From: Methylocystaceae bacterium | Lineage (GTDB): Bacteria; Pseudomonadota; Alphaproteobacteria; Rhizobiales; Beijerinckiaceae | Direction: 5' to 3' | Assembly: GCA_003152255.1 (NCBI GenBank) | Contig: PLZT01000356.1 | Coordinates: 1-7,685, forward strand | Length of the DNA stretch: 7,685 nucleotides | Part shown: positions 1-6,206 of the stretch, in pieces | Layout of the letters: each line of letters starts with the position of its first letter | Numbering within the stretch: the stretch's first letter is position 1 | Made by a program: the position numbers and the translations under genes | Notes under the pieces: generated by a model | What the model saw: the letters and a program-made list of their open reading frames with translations, nothing else | Database searches by the model: none | Told to the model about the DNA's origin: nothing

Positions 1-2148
1 AAGTTTACTTCGCCTCAGCCTCGTGCCAAAACCTTGAAAATATTGTTGCACTTCAACCTTGATTCCGCCCAGCCATAAAACGCGCTCCCCATTTCGGAGG
101 GCGGCAACGACCATCTTGGCGTCAATGGCCTTCTTGATTGACGCGCAAAATGCCTGCCTTTGACGGTCGGCGAGTTTTTTCGGGGTATCGTCCGGCTTCG
201 GGGCCTCGGCGATCTTCGCGTAATACCGCTCTCTCACGGCTGCATCGGGGACTGCCCGAACAGACGGACCGTCGGCGAATGGCCGGAATGGCTCGCCAGC
301 CTCTTCGAGCGCTTCGACGATCACTGTCATTAAAAGGCGTTGCGCACGGGGAACTAATTTAGCTGGCGTCGCGGCTTTCGGCTTTTCCGTCACCTCTTCA
401 ATGGTGTTGACCACAAGCGTCGAAATATCGTCGCCATCGCTGTCCAGCGCGATAACGATGCGGTCCATGGAAATATTGAGATTGAGTTTTGTTTCTTCGT
501 CCTTCAATTTTTTGAGGGACATGGTTGTGTCAAACGAATCCTTTTGGCGCTCGCAAATTAGCTCTACGTCGATTCCGCACGTAAGGCCGCTCCATCCCCT
601 CATGCGTTGGTCGTTCGATAACCCTACATGGTGGATTGCGAGCACGAGGCATTTGAAGTGATTTGAGAGCGCGGTAGCGTTGATAAGAAGCTGCGCCATT
701 CCCGCGCCGTTCTCATCCGCGCCTCCCAAAGATGCCGCGATCGTGTCGAGTTCAATGAGCGACGGGTCGGGACAGATAGCTTCAACCGCCGAAATGAGTT
801 CCTTTAAGTCGCCTTGTGCCGTTCCGAGATTTGGCGCAACGGCGGTCATATGGAACGGAGCAGCGTCCGACGCGCCGCGATCTTTATTGTATTGGTGGAA
901 CCCGATGATGCGCTTGCGCACGCCGGCCGCGCCCTCTGCGGCAATGTAGATGACGGCCCCTTGCGCGGTCTTCCGGTCGGACCAATTCCAGCCGTGAGAG
1001 ATATGGCCGCCTATGTCTATGGCGATGAATGACTTAAACGACATAGATTGCCCATAAAGGACCGCAACGCCCACTCTCGGGAACAACTTTTTTACTAACC
1101 ATTCCTCGGATGCGGGGTCGAAGTTCGCGACAATATCCGCGACCGACTCGAATTTAAACTTGTTCGATTTCGCCCCGGCCGGCGCGGGTTCGCCAGGCGG
1201 GCTGTAATAATCCTGCTCTTTTTTTGCCTGTTGTTCGGCCTCGCCCTTGAGCGGCCCAGCGTCCAGCGCGGCGTCGAGCACATCCTGAACAGCGCGGCTT
1301 CCATGCAAGGTGGCGAGGTCGTTAAAGTCAGTTCCGTCTTCGCCCGCGTCACGGTCGAAGGGCGGAATCGCAAGATAACCGTTAATGATTTTCGCGGCCT
1401 TGGTGGCGTCCCTTACGCCCGGATTTTTATCAACGGCAAAGTCATCGTCCCCGCAAATCACGACATAGGCCTCCGGGTTGTTCGCGCGGATTTTTGGCGC
1501 GACCGCGAGCAGATTGCCGGCATTAAACGCGACAACCGTTTGCTGTCCGGTCAGCTCGTAGATCGTCGCGGCGGTCGCATATCCCTCGCAGATGTAAATC
1601 GTGTCGCTGGCGTCGCCGATGGTGAAAAAGCCGCCCTTCACGCGCGAACCGAGTTGAAACAGCTTACGGCCGTCCGGGCCGATGCTTTGAACCGATATGA
1701 CTTCCTCGCCGTCCATCACCGGGATCAGCAACGTTTCGCCGTCTTGGCGAATCCCATGCGGCTTGACGCTCTTGCGCGTCAGATACTCATGAGCGGGATC
1801 GGCGGCCTCGGCCTTTTGCCATCGCTGTTGCGCGAGGCGCGCGGCCTCGGCCTGTTCGCGCTGGCGTCGCTCTTCGCGGTTGCGTTTGATCCTGGCGTAT
1901 TCGGCGCGGTCGCTCTCGCTTAGGACCGTCGCGTCATCGCGCGCGGACCAGGTGAAAAAGATGTTTTGACGGTAGTCCTTCGCAAATCCGGCGGGAAATC
2001 TGTCGTCGTAAAAACGATATTCGCCGGCGTCGTCGCGCTTCTTTCCATTGATCGAGAAACGATGCGTCTTGCCGTCGCCGATGACCACGGCGGGCGCGAC
2101 GCCAAGGTGTTTGTGGATCACTTCGCGGAATTGCTCGGCGGGCGTCAT
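1..2148 (-). CDS. Toprim primase / AAA_25 (RepA-like) helicase fusion, 3' end outside window
   Basis: The frame is open for 716 codons from ATG 2148 to the left edge, so the C-terminus is missing. Residues 1-70 and 105-180 resemble the N-terminal part of COG4643/TraC-type primases (DGKTHRF, then HEYLTRKSVKPHGI and LLIPV). A Toprim domain follows at about 183-285, with the glutamate in ICEGYATAATIY (E188) and the acidic GDDD cluster (D234-D236). After a proline-rich linker at about 300-330 comes an AAA_25/RepA-type ATPase. Its Walker A is YGQSMSFKSF (K372), its Walker B LIELDTIAASLGGADEN (D468), followed by AIHHVG and RGWSGL. The last ~120 residues look like a C-terminal winged-helix tail. The likely role is priming and unwinding at the element's own origin. 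There is no N-terminal zinc finger. The start overlaps the stop of the upstream gene as ATGA. Domain calls are by motif; the family is secure, the exact class less so. Confidence 0.93.
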   Translation of the reverse strand, partial: MTPAEQFREVIHKHLGVAPAVVIGDGKTHRFSINGKKRDDAGEYRFYDDRFPAGFAKDYRQNIFFTWSARDDATVLSESDRAEYARIKRNREERRQREQAEAARLAQQRWQKAEAADPAHEYLTRKSVKPHGIRQDGETLLIPVMDGEEVISVQSIGPDGRKLFQLGSRVKGGFFTIGDASDTIYICEGYATAATIYELTGQQTVVAFNAGNLLAVAPKIRANNPEAYVVICGDDDFAVDKNPGVRDATKAAKIINGYLAIPPFDRDAGEDGTDFNDLATLHGSRAVQDVLDAALDAGPLKGEAEQQAKKEQDYYSPPGEPAPAGAKSNKFKFESVADIVANFDPASEEWLVKKLFPRVGVAVLYGQSMSFKSFIAIDIGGHISHGWNWSDRKTAQGAVIYIAAEGAAGVRKRIIGFHQYNKDRGASDAAPFHMTAVAPNLGTAQGDLKELISAVEAICPDPSLIELDTIAASLGGADENGAGMAQLLINATALSNHFKCLVLAIHHVGLSNDQRMRGWSGLTCGIDVELICERQKDSFDTTMSLKKLKDEETKLNLNISMDRIVIALDSDGDDISTLVVNTIEEVTEKPKAATPAKLVPRAQRLLMTVIVEALEEAGEPFRPFADGPSVRAVPDAAVRERYYAKIAEAPKPDDTPKKLADRQRQAFCASIKKAIDAKMVVAALRNGERVLWLGGIKVEVQQYFQGFGTRLRRSKL

Positions 2149-2561
2149 GGTCTGACTCCCATCGCCATCGCCCGCGCCAGCAGCGCATCAATCGTGCGTT
2201 TTTTCCGCCAATGAATGCTGAAGTCCATGCCGGTCTTAGAGAGGGCCCGCACATCGCCGACCCGGTCGCGCTCAAAGGCAGTGAGCCAATCAACTCTGAA
2301 GAGAGCTTCAAGCCACGCGCGCTTTTCGAAGAGAGAAAGCCCGTCGAAAGCCGGCGGCGGCGCGATCGTCGCCGATACCGTCTCGCGCTTCGCGATATAT
2401 GGAACGAGTGAGCCGGCGAGGTCGTGAAGGTCGAATCCTTCCGCCGCGAGCGCGGAACCGATGGCGCGCGCCGTGGCGATGACTTCGCCGTCATGGTTGC
2501 TCGCCAGCAGCGGAATTAGCTTTTCCAGTCTCTTGGTGAGCGTTGATGAGGGGGCGGCCAT
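2145..2561 (-). CDS. 138-residue conserved-looking phage/element protein, function unknown
   Basis: I do not recognise a firm family. The N-terminal 45 residues (KLIPLLASNHDGEVIATARA, then LAAEGFDLHDLA) read like the short helical module at the start of DUF2786-type phage proteins, in which an LL-A-s motif is followed by an age/dose-like helical repeat; this is a resemblance only. A middle segment (FEKRAWLEALFRVDWLTAFE) is amphipathic, and the C-terminus is basic (IHWRKKRTIDALLARA). No signal peptide or membrane segment is visible, so it is probably cytoplasmic. ATG 2561 is chosen over TTG 2564 because a strong AGGAGGG lies 7 bases upstream of it, and because ATG shares one base with the upstream stop (TGATG). 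Its own stop overlaps the primase start by four bases. The tight coupling to the primase suggests a replication accessory role, by inference. Confidence 0.78.
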   Translation of the reverse strand: MAAPSSTLTKRLEKLIPLLASNHDGEVIATARAIGSALAAEGFDLHDLAGSLVPYIAKRETVSATIAPPPAFDGLSLFEKRAWLEALFRVDWLTAFERDRVGDVRALSKTGMDFSIHWRKKRTIDALLARAMAMGVRP

Positions 2562-2791
2562 CAATGCGCCCTCCTATCGATCAAGCGAACGCCGTCAGCC
2601 TGCCATTCTCGCGCGGCTTCGCGTGCGGCTTCGTAGCTCCCGCCAGTCCACACAACTTCAACAACGTCGCCGTCCTGATATTCGAGCCAGAACATCGTTG
2701 AGCCGGGCGGGAAGTCGGCGCTCTTCACCACCTCGCCGAAGTCGAGAATGACGCGCGGCATGGTCTTGGGAGTGAAGGGGATAACGCTCAT
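2561..2791 (-). CDS. 76-residue small hypothetical protein
   Basis: Function unknown. The protein is short and soluble-looking, with alternating hydrophobic strands (PRVILDFGEVV, MFWLEYQDGDVVEVVW) and then an alanine/arginine helix (SYEAAREAAREWQADG) ending in VRLIDRR. This predicts a small beta-sheet followed by one amphipathic helix. There are no cysteines, signal peptide or membrane segment. ATG 2791 overlaps the stop of the resolvase gene as ATGA, and its stop shares a base with the next start (TGATG). The codon pattern is the GC-rich one of its neighbours. Its place between resolvase and primase genes implies a part in the element's replication or its control, but nothing in the sequence shows which. 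It is unlikely to be a spurious ORF, because both ends fit the operon's overlap pattern. Confidence 0.78.
   Translation of the reverse strand: MSVIPFTPKTMPRVILDFGEVVKSADFPPGSTMFWLEYQDGDVVEVVWTGGSYEAAREAAREWQADGVRLIDRRAH
2569..2575 (-). promoter_or_regulatory. Strong Shine-Dalgarno AGGAGGG for the 138-residue gene
   Basis: AGGAGGG on the minus strand ends 7 bases before ATG 2561, inside the last codons of the preceding gene. It decides the start in favour of ATG 2561 over the adjacent TTG. Confidence 0.7.
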
Positions 2792-3279
2792 ATTGTGCCG
2801 CCTTTCCGCATCATGCCGGCGACCGCAATCAGCGCCGCTTCGGCGCGGCCGTCGTCCTTCACGCGAGCGAACAGGCCGGCTTGTCCAGGCCAGCGGCGGA
2901 TTGCTTCAGAGCGCGCGGCGTCCTTTGCGCCATCCTTGCCCGGCGGAATGCCGATCGCGCGTTTCCAACTCGATGGCGTGATAAACGCCACAGGAACGCC
3001 AGCAGCAGCGCAAACGCCTTCGATCACGCCCTTTGATCTTCCGAACGAAAACGCGCCTGTAGGGCCTTCTCCGGGGCGTGCGGACACAAATTCAATGAAA
3101 GCCGTCGTCGCCTTCCATCTGTAAACAATGCTCGCCAGCAGCGGGGCGTTCACGTTCGGGCGGTTGGCCGGACCGTCCCTCAAAATCGACATATCTTCGA
3201 TTTCGAGCAACACGCCAGCCGGCGAGAGGAGCGCCAGAGCGCCTTTCGATCCGATGTCGATTCCGATGATATTCATCAT
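2788..3279 (-). CDS. RuvC-like Holliday junction resolvase (phage type)
   Basis: The 163-residue protein has the RNase H-fold layout of RuvC resolvases. The first strand with its acidic residue is IIGIDIGSKGALALL (D8). A second acidic strand is AFIEFVSARPGEGP (E63). A DNA-contact segment follows at about 70-113 (GAFSFGRSKGVIEGV, PSSWKRAIGIPPGK). The C-terminal acidic helix is VKDDGRAEAALIAVAG (D142/D143, E147). The length matches phage and prophage RuvC-like nucleases. It would cut branched intermediates made during replication or recombination of the element. The frame is open back to 3384, but ATG 3279 is preferred: it overlaps the upstream stop (ATGA) and has AGGAGGG nine bases upstream. 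ATG 3276, directly after it, is an alternative. The stop overlaps the next gene by four bases. Confidence 0.9.
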   Translation of the reverse strand: MMNIIGIDIGSKGALALLSPAGVLLEIEDMSILRDGPANRPNVNAPLLASIVYRWKATTAFIEFVSARPGEGPTGAFSFGRSKGVIEGVCAAAGVPVAFITPSSWKRAIGIPPGKDGAKDAARSEAIRRWPGQAGLFARVKDDGRAEAALIAVAGMMRKGGTI

Positions 3280-3590
3280 GATGCGCGGCCCTCCTCGGCG
3301 AGATCGAGGAGGCGGCCAAGCGGCCCGGCGGCGGAGCCATTCGAGAGACGCAGTAGCGCCTTGCGCAGCGTTCCCACTGGGCAACCGTGCTGAAGCGCGA
3401 GACTCGCTGTCACGGCGAGGTCGTGTCCAATCACGGCAACCGCTGTGTTTGGCTTTTTCCCGCCATTAAGGAAAATTTCGGCAAGCCGGCCGTCGGCGAA
3501 GCGGGAGACGTTCGCGCGATAGCTGATTCCGTCATGCTCAAAGGTGAAGGTTTCGCCGCGTCGGCGATCGGGAAGGCGATGACGAATCAT
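3276..3590 (-). CDS. Stand-alone TSCPD-domain protein
   Basis: The 104-residue protein matches the TSCPD domain otherwise found at the C-terminus of vitamin B12-dependent ribonucleotide reductases. Visible elements are LPDRRRGETFTFEHDGISYR (residues 6-25), RLAEIFLNGGK (35-45), SLALQHGCPVGTLRKAL (63-79) and NGSAAGPLGRLLDL (84-97). In these short free-standing copies only the domain is present and no reductase is attached. The exact role is not known; a link to nucleotide supply or metal/DNA binding during replication is inference. The frame is open to 3668, but ATG 3590 is preferred because it overlaps the upstream stop (ATGA) and has a GAGG ribosome site about 8 bases upstream; the extra N-terminal residues look like antisense noise. 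The stop overlaps the resolvase start by four bases. Confidence 0.85.
   Translation of the reverse strand: MIRHRLPDRRRGETFTFEHDGISYRANVSRFADGRLAEIFLNGGKKPNTAVAVIGHDLAVTASLALQHGCPVGTLRKALLRLSNGSAAGPLGRLLDLAEEGRAS
3289..3295 (-). promoter_or_regulatory. Shine-Dalgarno AGGAGGG for the RuvC-like gene
   Basis: AGGAGGG on the minus strand lies nine bases before ATG 3279 and inside the end of the TSCPD gene. It rules out the long upstream extension of the resolvase frame as the real N-terminus. Confidence 0.7.
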
Positions 3591-3793
3591 CGAGTCACCT
3601 CGCCGAAGTGCAAGTCCGCGACAGCTGCGGCCATCGCGATCGACAAATTGAACCTCCGCGCGAGCCAATGCGCGCGGCTGTCTTGCAAATTGGGGGCGGT
3701 GGATTTATGGTCGGAACCGATCGCCGTCGCAGTGATCGTATTCCGAGCCCGGCACGCCGCCAGCGTCGCCGGGTTCTTTATGTTTTGAGCCAT
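3587..3793 (-). CDS. 68-residue small hypothetical protein
   Basis: I do not recognise this protein. The N-terminal half is polar and probably flexible (NPATLAACRARNTITATAIG), and the C-terminal half predicts helices (HWLARRFNLSIAMAAAVADL). The second half faintly resembles a short helix-turn-helix seen in small phage regulators, but no diagnostic residues are present. It starts three bases after the stop of the AlpA-like gene, and its stop overlaps the TSCPD start as ATGA, which supports it as a real operon member. A modest AAGG ribosome site lies about 11 bases upstream, so translation may depend on ribosomes finishing the AlpA-like gene. No signal peptide or membrane segment is seen. Confidence 0.68.
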   Translation of the reverse strand: MAQNIKNPATLAACRARNTITATAIGSDHKSTAPNLQDSRAHWLARRFNLSIAMAAAVADLHFGEVTR

Positions 3794-3796
3794 CGA

Positions 3797-4024
3797 TCAC
3801 GCCGCCTTCGCGTTGTCGGGGGTATGGCGGCGGGCGTCGCGCTCCACGACGGCCTGGCGATCCCAAGCATCGATCTCATCGATGAGCCACGCCTTGACGC
3901 GCTCACCAAATTCGACCGGCGCCGGAAACGTGCCATCCGCGACTCTGCGGCGAAGCGTGCTGCGCGAAAACGGCACGCGCACGAGAACTTGTTCCTCGCG
4001 CAAATACTTGCGTTGTGTGGTCAT
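3797..4024 (-). CDS. AlpA-family excisionase / transcriptional regulator
   Basis: The 75-residue protein fits the AlpA/phage excisionase winged helix-turn-helix family (Phage_AlpA). Its features are an N-terminal YLREEQVLVRVPFSRSTLRR helix-turn-helix (about residues 7-26), the wing motif DGTFPAPVEFGERVKAW (30-46), and the closing helix LIDEIDAWDRQ. The family's pattern 'vpfSrsTlyR...dGtFP.Pv.lg.R..aW...ei..W' is nearly complete. Such proteins bind DNA near att sites or integrase promoters to steer excision, and often switch on integrase genes. It is the first gene of the replication operon, with AAGGAG seven bases before ATG 4024. It lies beyond the integrase-associated gene in the same direction. 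Whether it is mainly an excisionase or an activator cannot be told from sequence. Confidence 0.88.
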   Translation of the reverse strand: MTTQRKYLREEQVLVRVPFSRSTLRRRVADGTFPAPVEFGERVKAWLIDEIDAWDRQAVVERDARRHTPDNAKAA

Positions 4025-4115
4025 AGTGTCGCTCCTTATTTGAAGGCGACCTTATGAATATCCATGAAGCGGCGTGCTCGTAAGTGTAAAAACGAAACTA
4101 TTTTCGACGGGATTT
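4025..4115 (-). promoter_or_regulatory. Probable promoter/operator gap of the replication operon
   Basis: This 91-bp gap is the only sizeable non-coding space between the integrase operon and the replication operon, so the replication promoter is expected here. I see no good sigma-70 match; the best minus-strand pair is a poor TTACGA and TATTCA at 17-base spacing. It contains most of a bulged inverted repeat (listed separately) and the AAGGAG ribosome site of the AlpA-like gene (4032-4037). Confidence 0.4.
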
Positions 4116-4121
4116 TTACAC
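4084..4121. repeat. Bulged inverted repeat (possible operator or weak terminator)
   Basis: GTGTAAAAA (4084-4092) pairs with TTTTTACAC (4113-4121), and inside these CGAAA (4093-4097) pairs with TTTCG (4102-4106) around a CTAT loop. The two stems stack into 14 pairs with one six-base bulge (4107-4112). The stop codon of the integrase-coupled gene lies in the right arm. On the minus strand the inner stem is followed by a run of five T, which suggests a weak terminator for the integrase operon. The low GC of the stem fits an operator equally well. Confidence 0.45.
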
Positions 4122-4709
4122 CCCTGATTTATTTCCCGGCGATCGGGGCTTCATGCCTTTTCGAACCACGTTTGAAATGATGTCTTTGATATTTTCCGTC
4201 GGCGCCAAGTCTAAAATTCCTTTGCTCGCAGCTTCGATGAAATCATTTAGAGGCGAATTGACGTTGACCCCGATATGCAGCCCAAGATCACTGTGCCAGG
4301 ACCGCGCAAGCGCGAGGAAAAACCGGTCGCGCATTAAATTTTGGCTCTTGCGCCCGGTCGCCGCCGTCTTTCCGGCGCGAGGCGCGACGCGCGAGAGGCC
4401 TTCTCGAAGATGCAAAAGCTCGTCGGCATTGTCCGCGAGCGTTATCCAACTCCCAAAGTCATCGAGCGCCGCTGCTAGCTCTCGCGCGGCGCGTTCGATC
4501 TGTTCGTATTTTTTCCGGTCGCTGTCGCCGCCGCCGTATGACAGGCCGTTCCAAGTAGCGAGCCGGTCCTTGTATCCGCCGGCTGTCTTTTCAAACCGGG
4601 CTCGCCCCGCCGCGAATTTCTCCCGCGCCCCACTCCCGCCGGCGCGGGCGACGATCTCCTCCAGCGCGAGCCATTGATCGTCGGAATATCGAAAGGGCAG
4701 GGCGCTCAT
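4116..4709 (-). CDS. 197-residue integrase-coupled protein, function unknown
   Basis: No firm family. The first half is helical and charged, with MSALPFRYSDDQWLALEEIV, a basic stretch (REKFAAGRARFEK) and a predicted helix ERAARELAAALDDFGSWI at about 72-89. The second half carries RDRFFLALARSWHSDLGLHI followed by NSPLNDFIEAASKGIL (about 127-166). This recalls the 'W...tG....GpF..Fl.aa...l' pattern of hypothetical proteins found next to integrases in alphaproteobacterial elements; that is recollection, not a search. There is no signal peptide or membrane segment. ATG 4709 overlaps the integrase stop as ATGA with only a weak ribosome site (GGGAAG), so translation probably depends on that of the integrase. 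A partner in integration or its control is a reasonable guess. The end lies inside an inverted repeat. Confidence 0.8.
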   Translation of the reverse strand: MSALPFRYSDDQWLALEEIVARAGGSGAREKFAAGRARFEKTAGGYKDRLATWNGLSYGGGDSDRKKYEQIERAARELAAALDDFGSWITLADNADELLHLREGLSRVAPRAGKTAATGRKSQNLMRDRFFLALARSWHSDLGLHIGVNVNSPLNDFIEAASKGILDLAPTENIKDIISNVVRKGMKPRSPGNKSGV

Positions 4710-5995
4710 CGGCGCTTCCCAATCTTGACGACATTTTGGGCCGATGGAGCCGGCGCGATGATTTCGGCGACGTGGCGCTCCCAGGTTTCGAGCGCCGCCC
4801 GCTTCTCTTTCAGCCGCTCGTATTGGTCATAATGGACGCCGTGCACGTCGCCTTGCGCATGCGCCAGGACCGCGAGCCTATCCTCGCGCAAGACGCCAAG
4901 CGCGGCGAGGCCGGTCGCTACGGTTCGCCGGAAGTCATGCGGCGTCGGCGGGTTCGCCTTCAAAGCCGCGACCGCTTCAACGTCGCACTCTTCAACGGCC
5001 CGCAGATTGTCGATGATGCGCCCCAACCCCTGCGATAGGCTGTGCCGCGCAATCGCCCCTCGGCCCGCAAAATGCGAAGGGAAGACGTGCTCTTGCCCCT
5101 CGAATGCCCGGCTTAATCGCTCTTGCGCGATTCGTAGCGCCATCGGCGCGAGCGGGACTACATGCGCGCGGCGTGCCTTCATCCTTTCCGCCGGAATTTC
5201 GAGACAGGCCCGCGCGCCATTATCGATATGCTTGAGTTCGGCGATTGTGGCCCCGGCGACTTCGCCGGGGCGCTGGCCGGTCAGCAGCACGAAGCGCAGC
5301 GCGGCGGCGACGCTCTCATAAACGCGGCCGTTCCCGATCTCCCACCATAAGACGCGGATTTCGTCGGGCGATAGAATGCGATCCTTGGCGGTCTCTTTCG
5401 CCCGCTTTTTCATTCGCGCGACCGGGCTCGCGGCGACATGGCCGGACTCGATCGCCCAGTTGAACAGCCTGCTCAAAATTGATTGCGTGCGGTTCGCGCT
5501 GGTCGGCGCCCGCTTCGCGATTCCGTCCAGTAGAGCGGCGGCGTCCGCCCCGGTTATCTTCTCGACATTCCGACCACCCCATGCCGGCCGCACATGAACC
5601 GCGAGCATTAGCCGGTCGTTTTGCCAGCTCGCCTTATGCCGCTTGGCGTATCGTTCGATGTAGTCGTCCGCGAGCCGATCGAAGGTGAGGGCGTCGCGCT
5701 CAGCCTCCCTTTTCGCCCGACGCTCGCCCTGTGGATCGGCGCCGCCCGCGACTTCGACCCTCTTTTTTTCCGCCCGCTCGCGCGCCATGGCGAGCCCGAC
5801 TTCCGGGTATCGGCCGAGCCCGAGGCGCTTGAGGGATGGCGAATCTTTTGGCCGGTATCGAAATGTCCAGGTGCGAATGCCGCTCGGCAAAACGCGAAGG
5901 CAGAGGCCGGGGACGCGTTGGTCCCAATGTTCGACGAGCTTTTCGCCGGGGACAATTGCCCGCAGCATGGCGTCGTTAAGCAGAGCAGTCGGCAT
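4706..5995 (-). CDS. int: Tyrosine recombinase / site-specific integrase (P4 type, tRNA-targeting)
   Basis: The 429-residue protein has the three-part layout of P4-type integrases. An N-terminal arm-binding DUF4102-like domain spans about 1-85 (VPGLCLRVLPSGIRTWTFRY, LGLGRYPEVGLAMAR). A SAM-like core-binding domain spans about 100-190. The C-terminal catalytic domain shows R242 (TGQRPGEV), K273 (RMKARRAHVVPL), H353-x-x-R356 (TPHDFRRTVATGL), H379 (LAHAQGDV) and the nucleophile Tyr389 (GVHYDQY). All the usual catalytic residues are present, so it should be active. It would cut and rejoin attP and the 3' end of a tRNA gene; a tRNA-Pro fragment lies about 210 bases upstream. A GTG at 6019 extends the frame by 8 codons, but ATG 5995 is preferred because AGGGGG lies nine bases before it. 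It is cotranscribed with the gene that follows. Confidence 0.96.
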   Translation of the reverse strand: MPTALLNDAMLRAIVPGEKLVEHWDQRVPGLCLRVLPSGIRTWTFRYRPKDSPSLKRLGLGRYPEVGLAMARERAEKKRVEVAGGADPQGERRAKREAERDALTFDRLADDYIERYAKRHKASWQNDRLMLAVHVRPAWGGRNVEKITGADAAALLDGIAKRAPTSANRTQSILSRLFNWAIESGHVAASPVARMKKRAKETAKDRILSPDEIRVLWWEIGNGRVYESVAAALRFVLLTGQRPGEVAGATIAELKHIDNGARACLEIPAERMKARRAHVVPLAPMALRIAQERLSRAFEGQEHVFPSHFAGRGAIARHSLSQGLGRIIDNLRAVEECDVEAVAALKANPPTPHDFRRTVATGLAALGVLREDRLAVLAHAQGDVHGVHYDQYERLKEKRAALETWERHVAEIIAPAPSAQNVVKIGKRR

Positions 5996-6004
5996 GAGTA
6001 AGCG

Positions 6005-6010
6005 CCCCCT
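6005..6010 (-). promoter_or_regulatory. Ribosome binding site deciding the integrase start
   Basis: AGGGGG on the minus strand lies nine bases before ATG 5995. It sits inside the 24 bases that a GTG start at 6019 would add, and so supports the shorter protein. Confidence 0.6.
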
Positions 6011-6112
6011 TGAACCCACGCCAGCGCACTTGTCAAAAGCCCCATGTCACTTTCGCCGTGGGTTCAAAATGGGTTCAAAGATTGCGAGATGGCGTGAAAT
6101 CGCTTGAACCCA
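6010..6112. repeat. Four TGGGTTCAA repeats upstream of int (candidate arm-type sites)
   Basis: TGGGTTCAA occurs on the plus strand at 6059-6067 and 6070-6078, one helical turn apart, and on the minus strand at 6010-6018 and 6104-6112. The outer context extends pairing: 6010-6020 and 6057-6067 are perfect 11-base inverted copies (CGTGGGTTCAA). Segments 6063-6078 and 6104-6118 match as inverted copies with one extra A. Integrase-binding arm sites or an excisionase/operator array are the likely roles. The repeat is nearly the T-arm sequence of the tRNA fragment (CGTGGGTTCGAA at 6225-6236). The integrase promoter must lie in or next to this array; I see no convincing -35/-10 pair. Confidence 0.75.
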
Positions 6113-6180
6113 TTTGAAACGATATGAACATTATTCTTTCGGAAAAACAAGGTTGAGATGAGCGCTTGTGGACAAGTGCG
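6025..6180. repeat. 10-bp inverted repeat flanking the TGGGTTCAA array
   Basis: CGCACTTGTC at 6025-6034 and its exact complement GACAAGTGCG at 6171-6180 lie on either side of most of the array. The right copy also forms a local hairpin with GCGCTTGT just before it (6162-6169). A second binding site class in the recombination region is plausible; chance is not excluded. Confidence 0.45.
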
Positions 6181-6206
6181 ATAGCACCTGAAACCGGGAA
6201 TTACAC

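Noticed and set aside
1231..1923. A 230-codon plus-strand open frame
   Set aside because: It is antisense to the Toprim-AAA_25 gene, whose motifs are unmistakable. The frame is long only because of GC-rich codon structure, and it has no ribosome site or recognisable motif.
3280..3384. A 35-residue N-terminal extension of the RuvC-like protein
   Set aside because: The added residues are arginine- and proline-rich antisense-like sequence lying over the TSCPD gene, and ATG 3279 fits both the overlap pattern and AGGAGGG.
5996..6019. An eight-residue N-terminal extension of the integrase from GTG 6019
   Set aside because: A good ribosome site lies inside the extension and points to ATG 5995, and the extra residues overlap one of the repeat copies.
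6031..6036. A perfect TTGACA on the minus strand as the -35 box of int
   Set aside because: At 17-base spacing the -10 position reads TCAAGG, and the resulting start would fall almost on the ribosome site.
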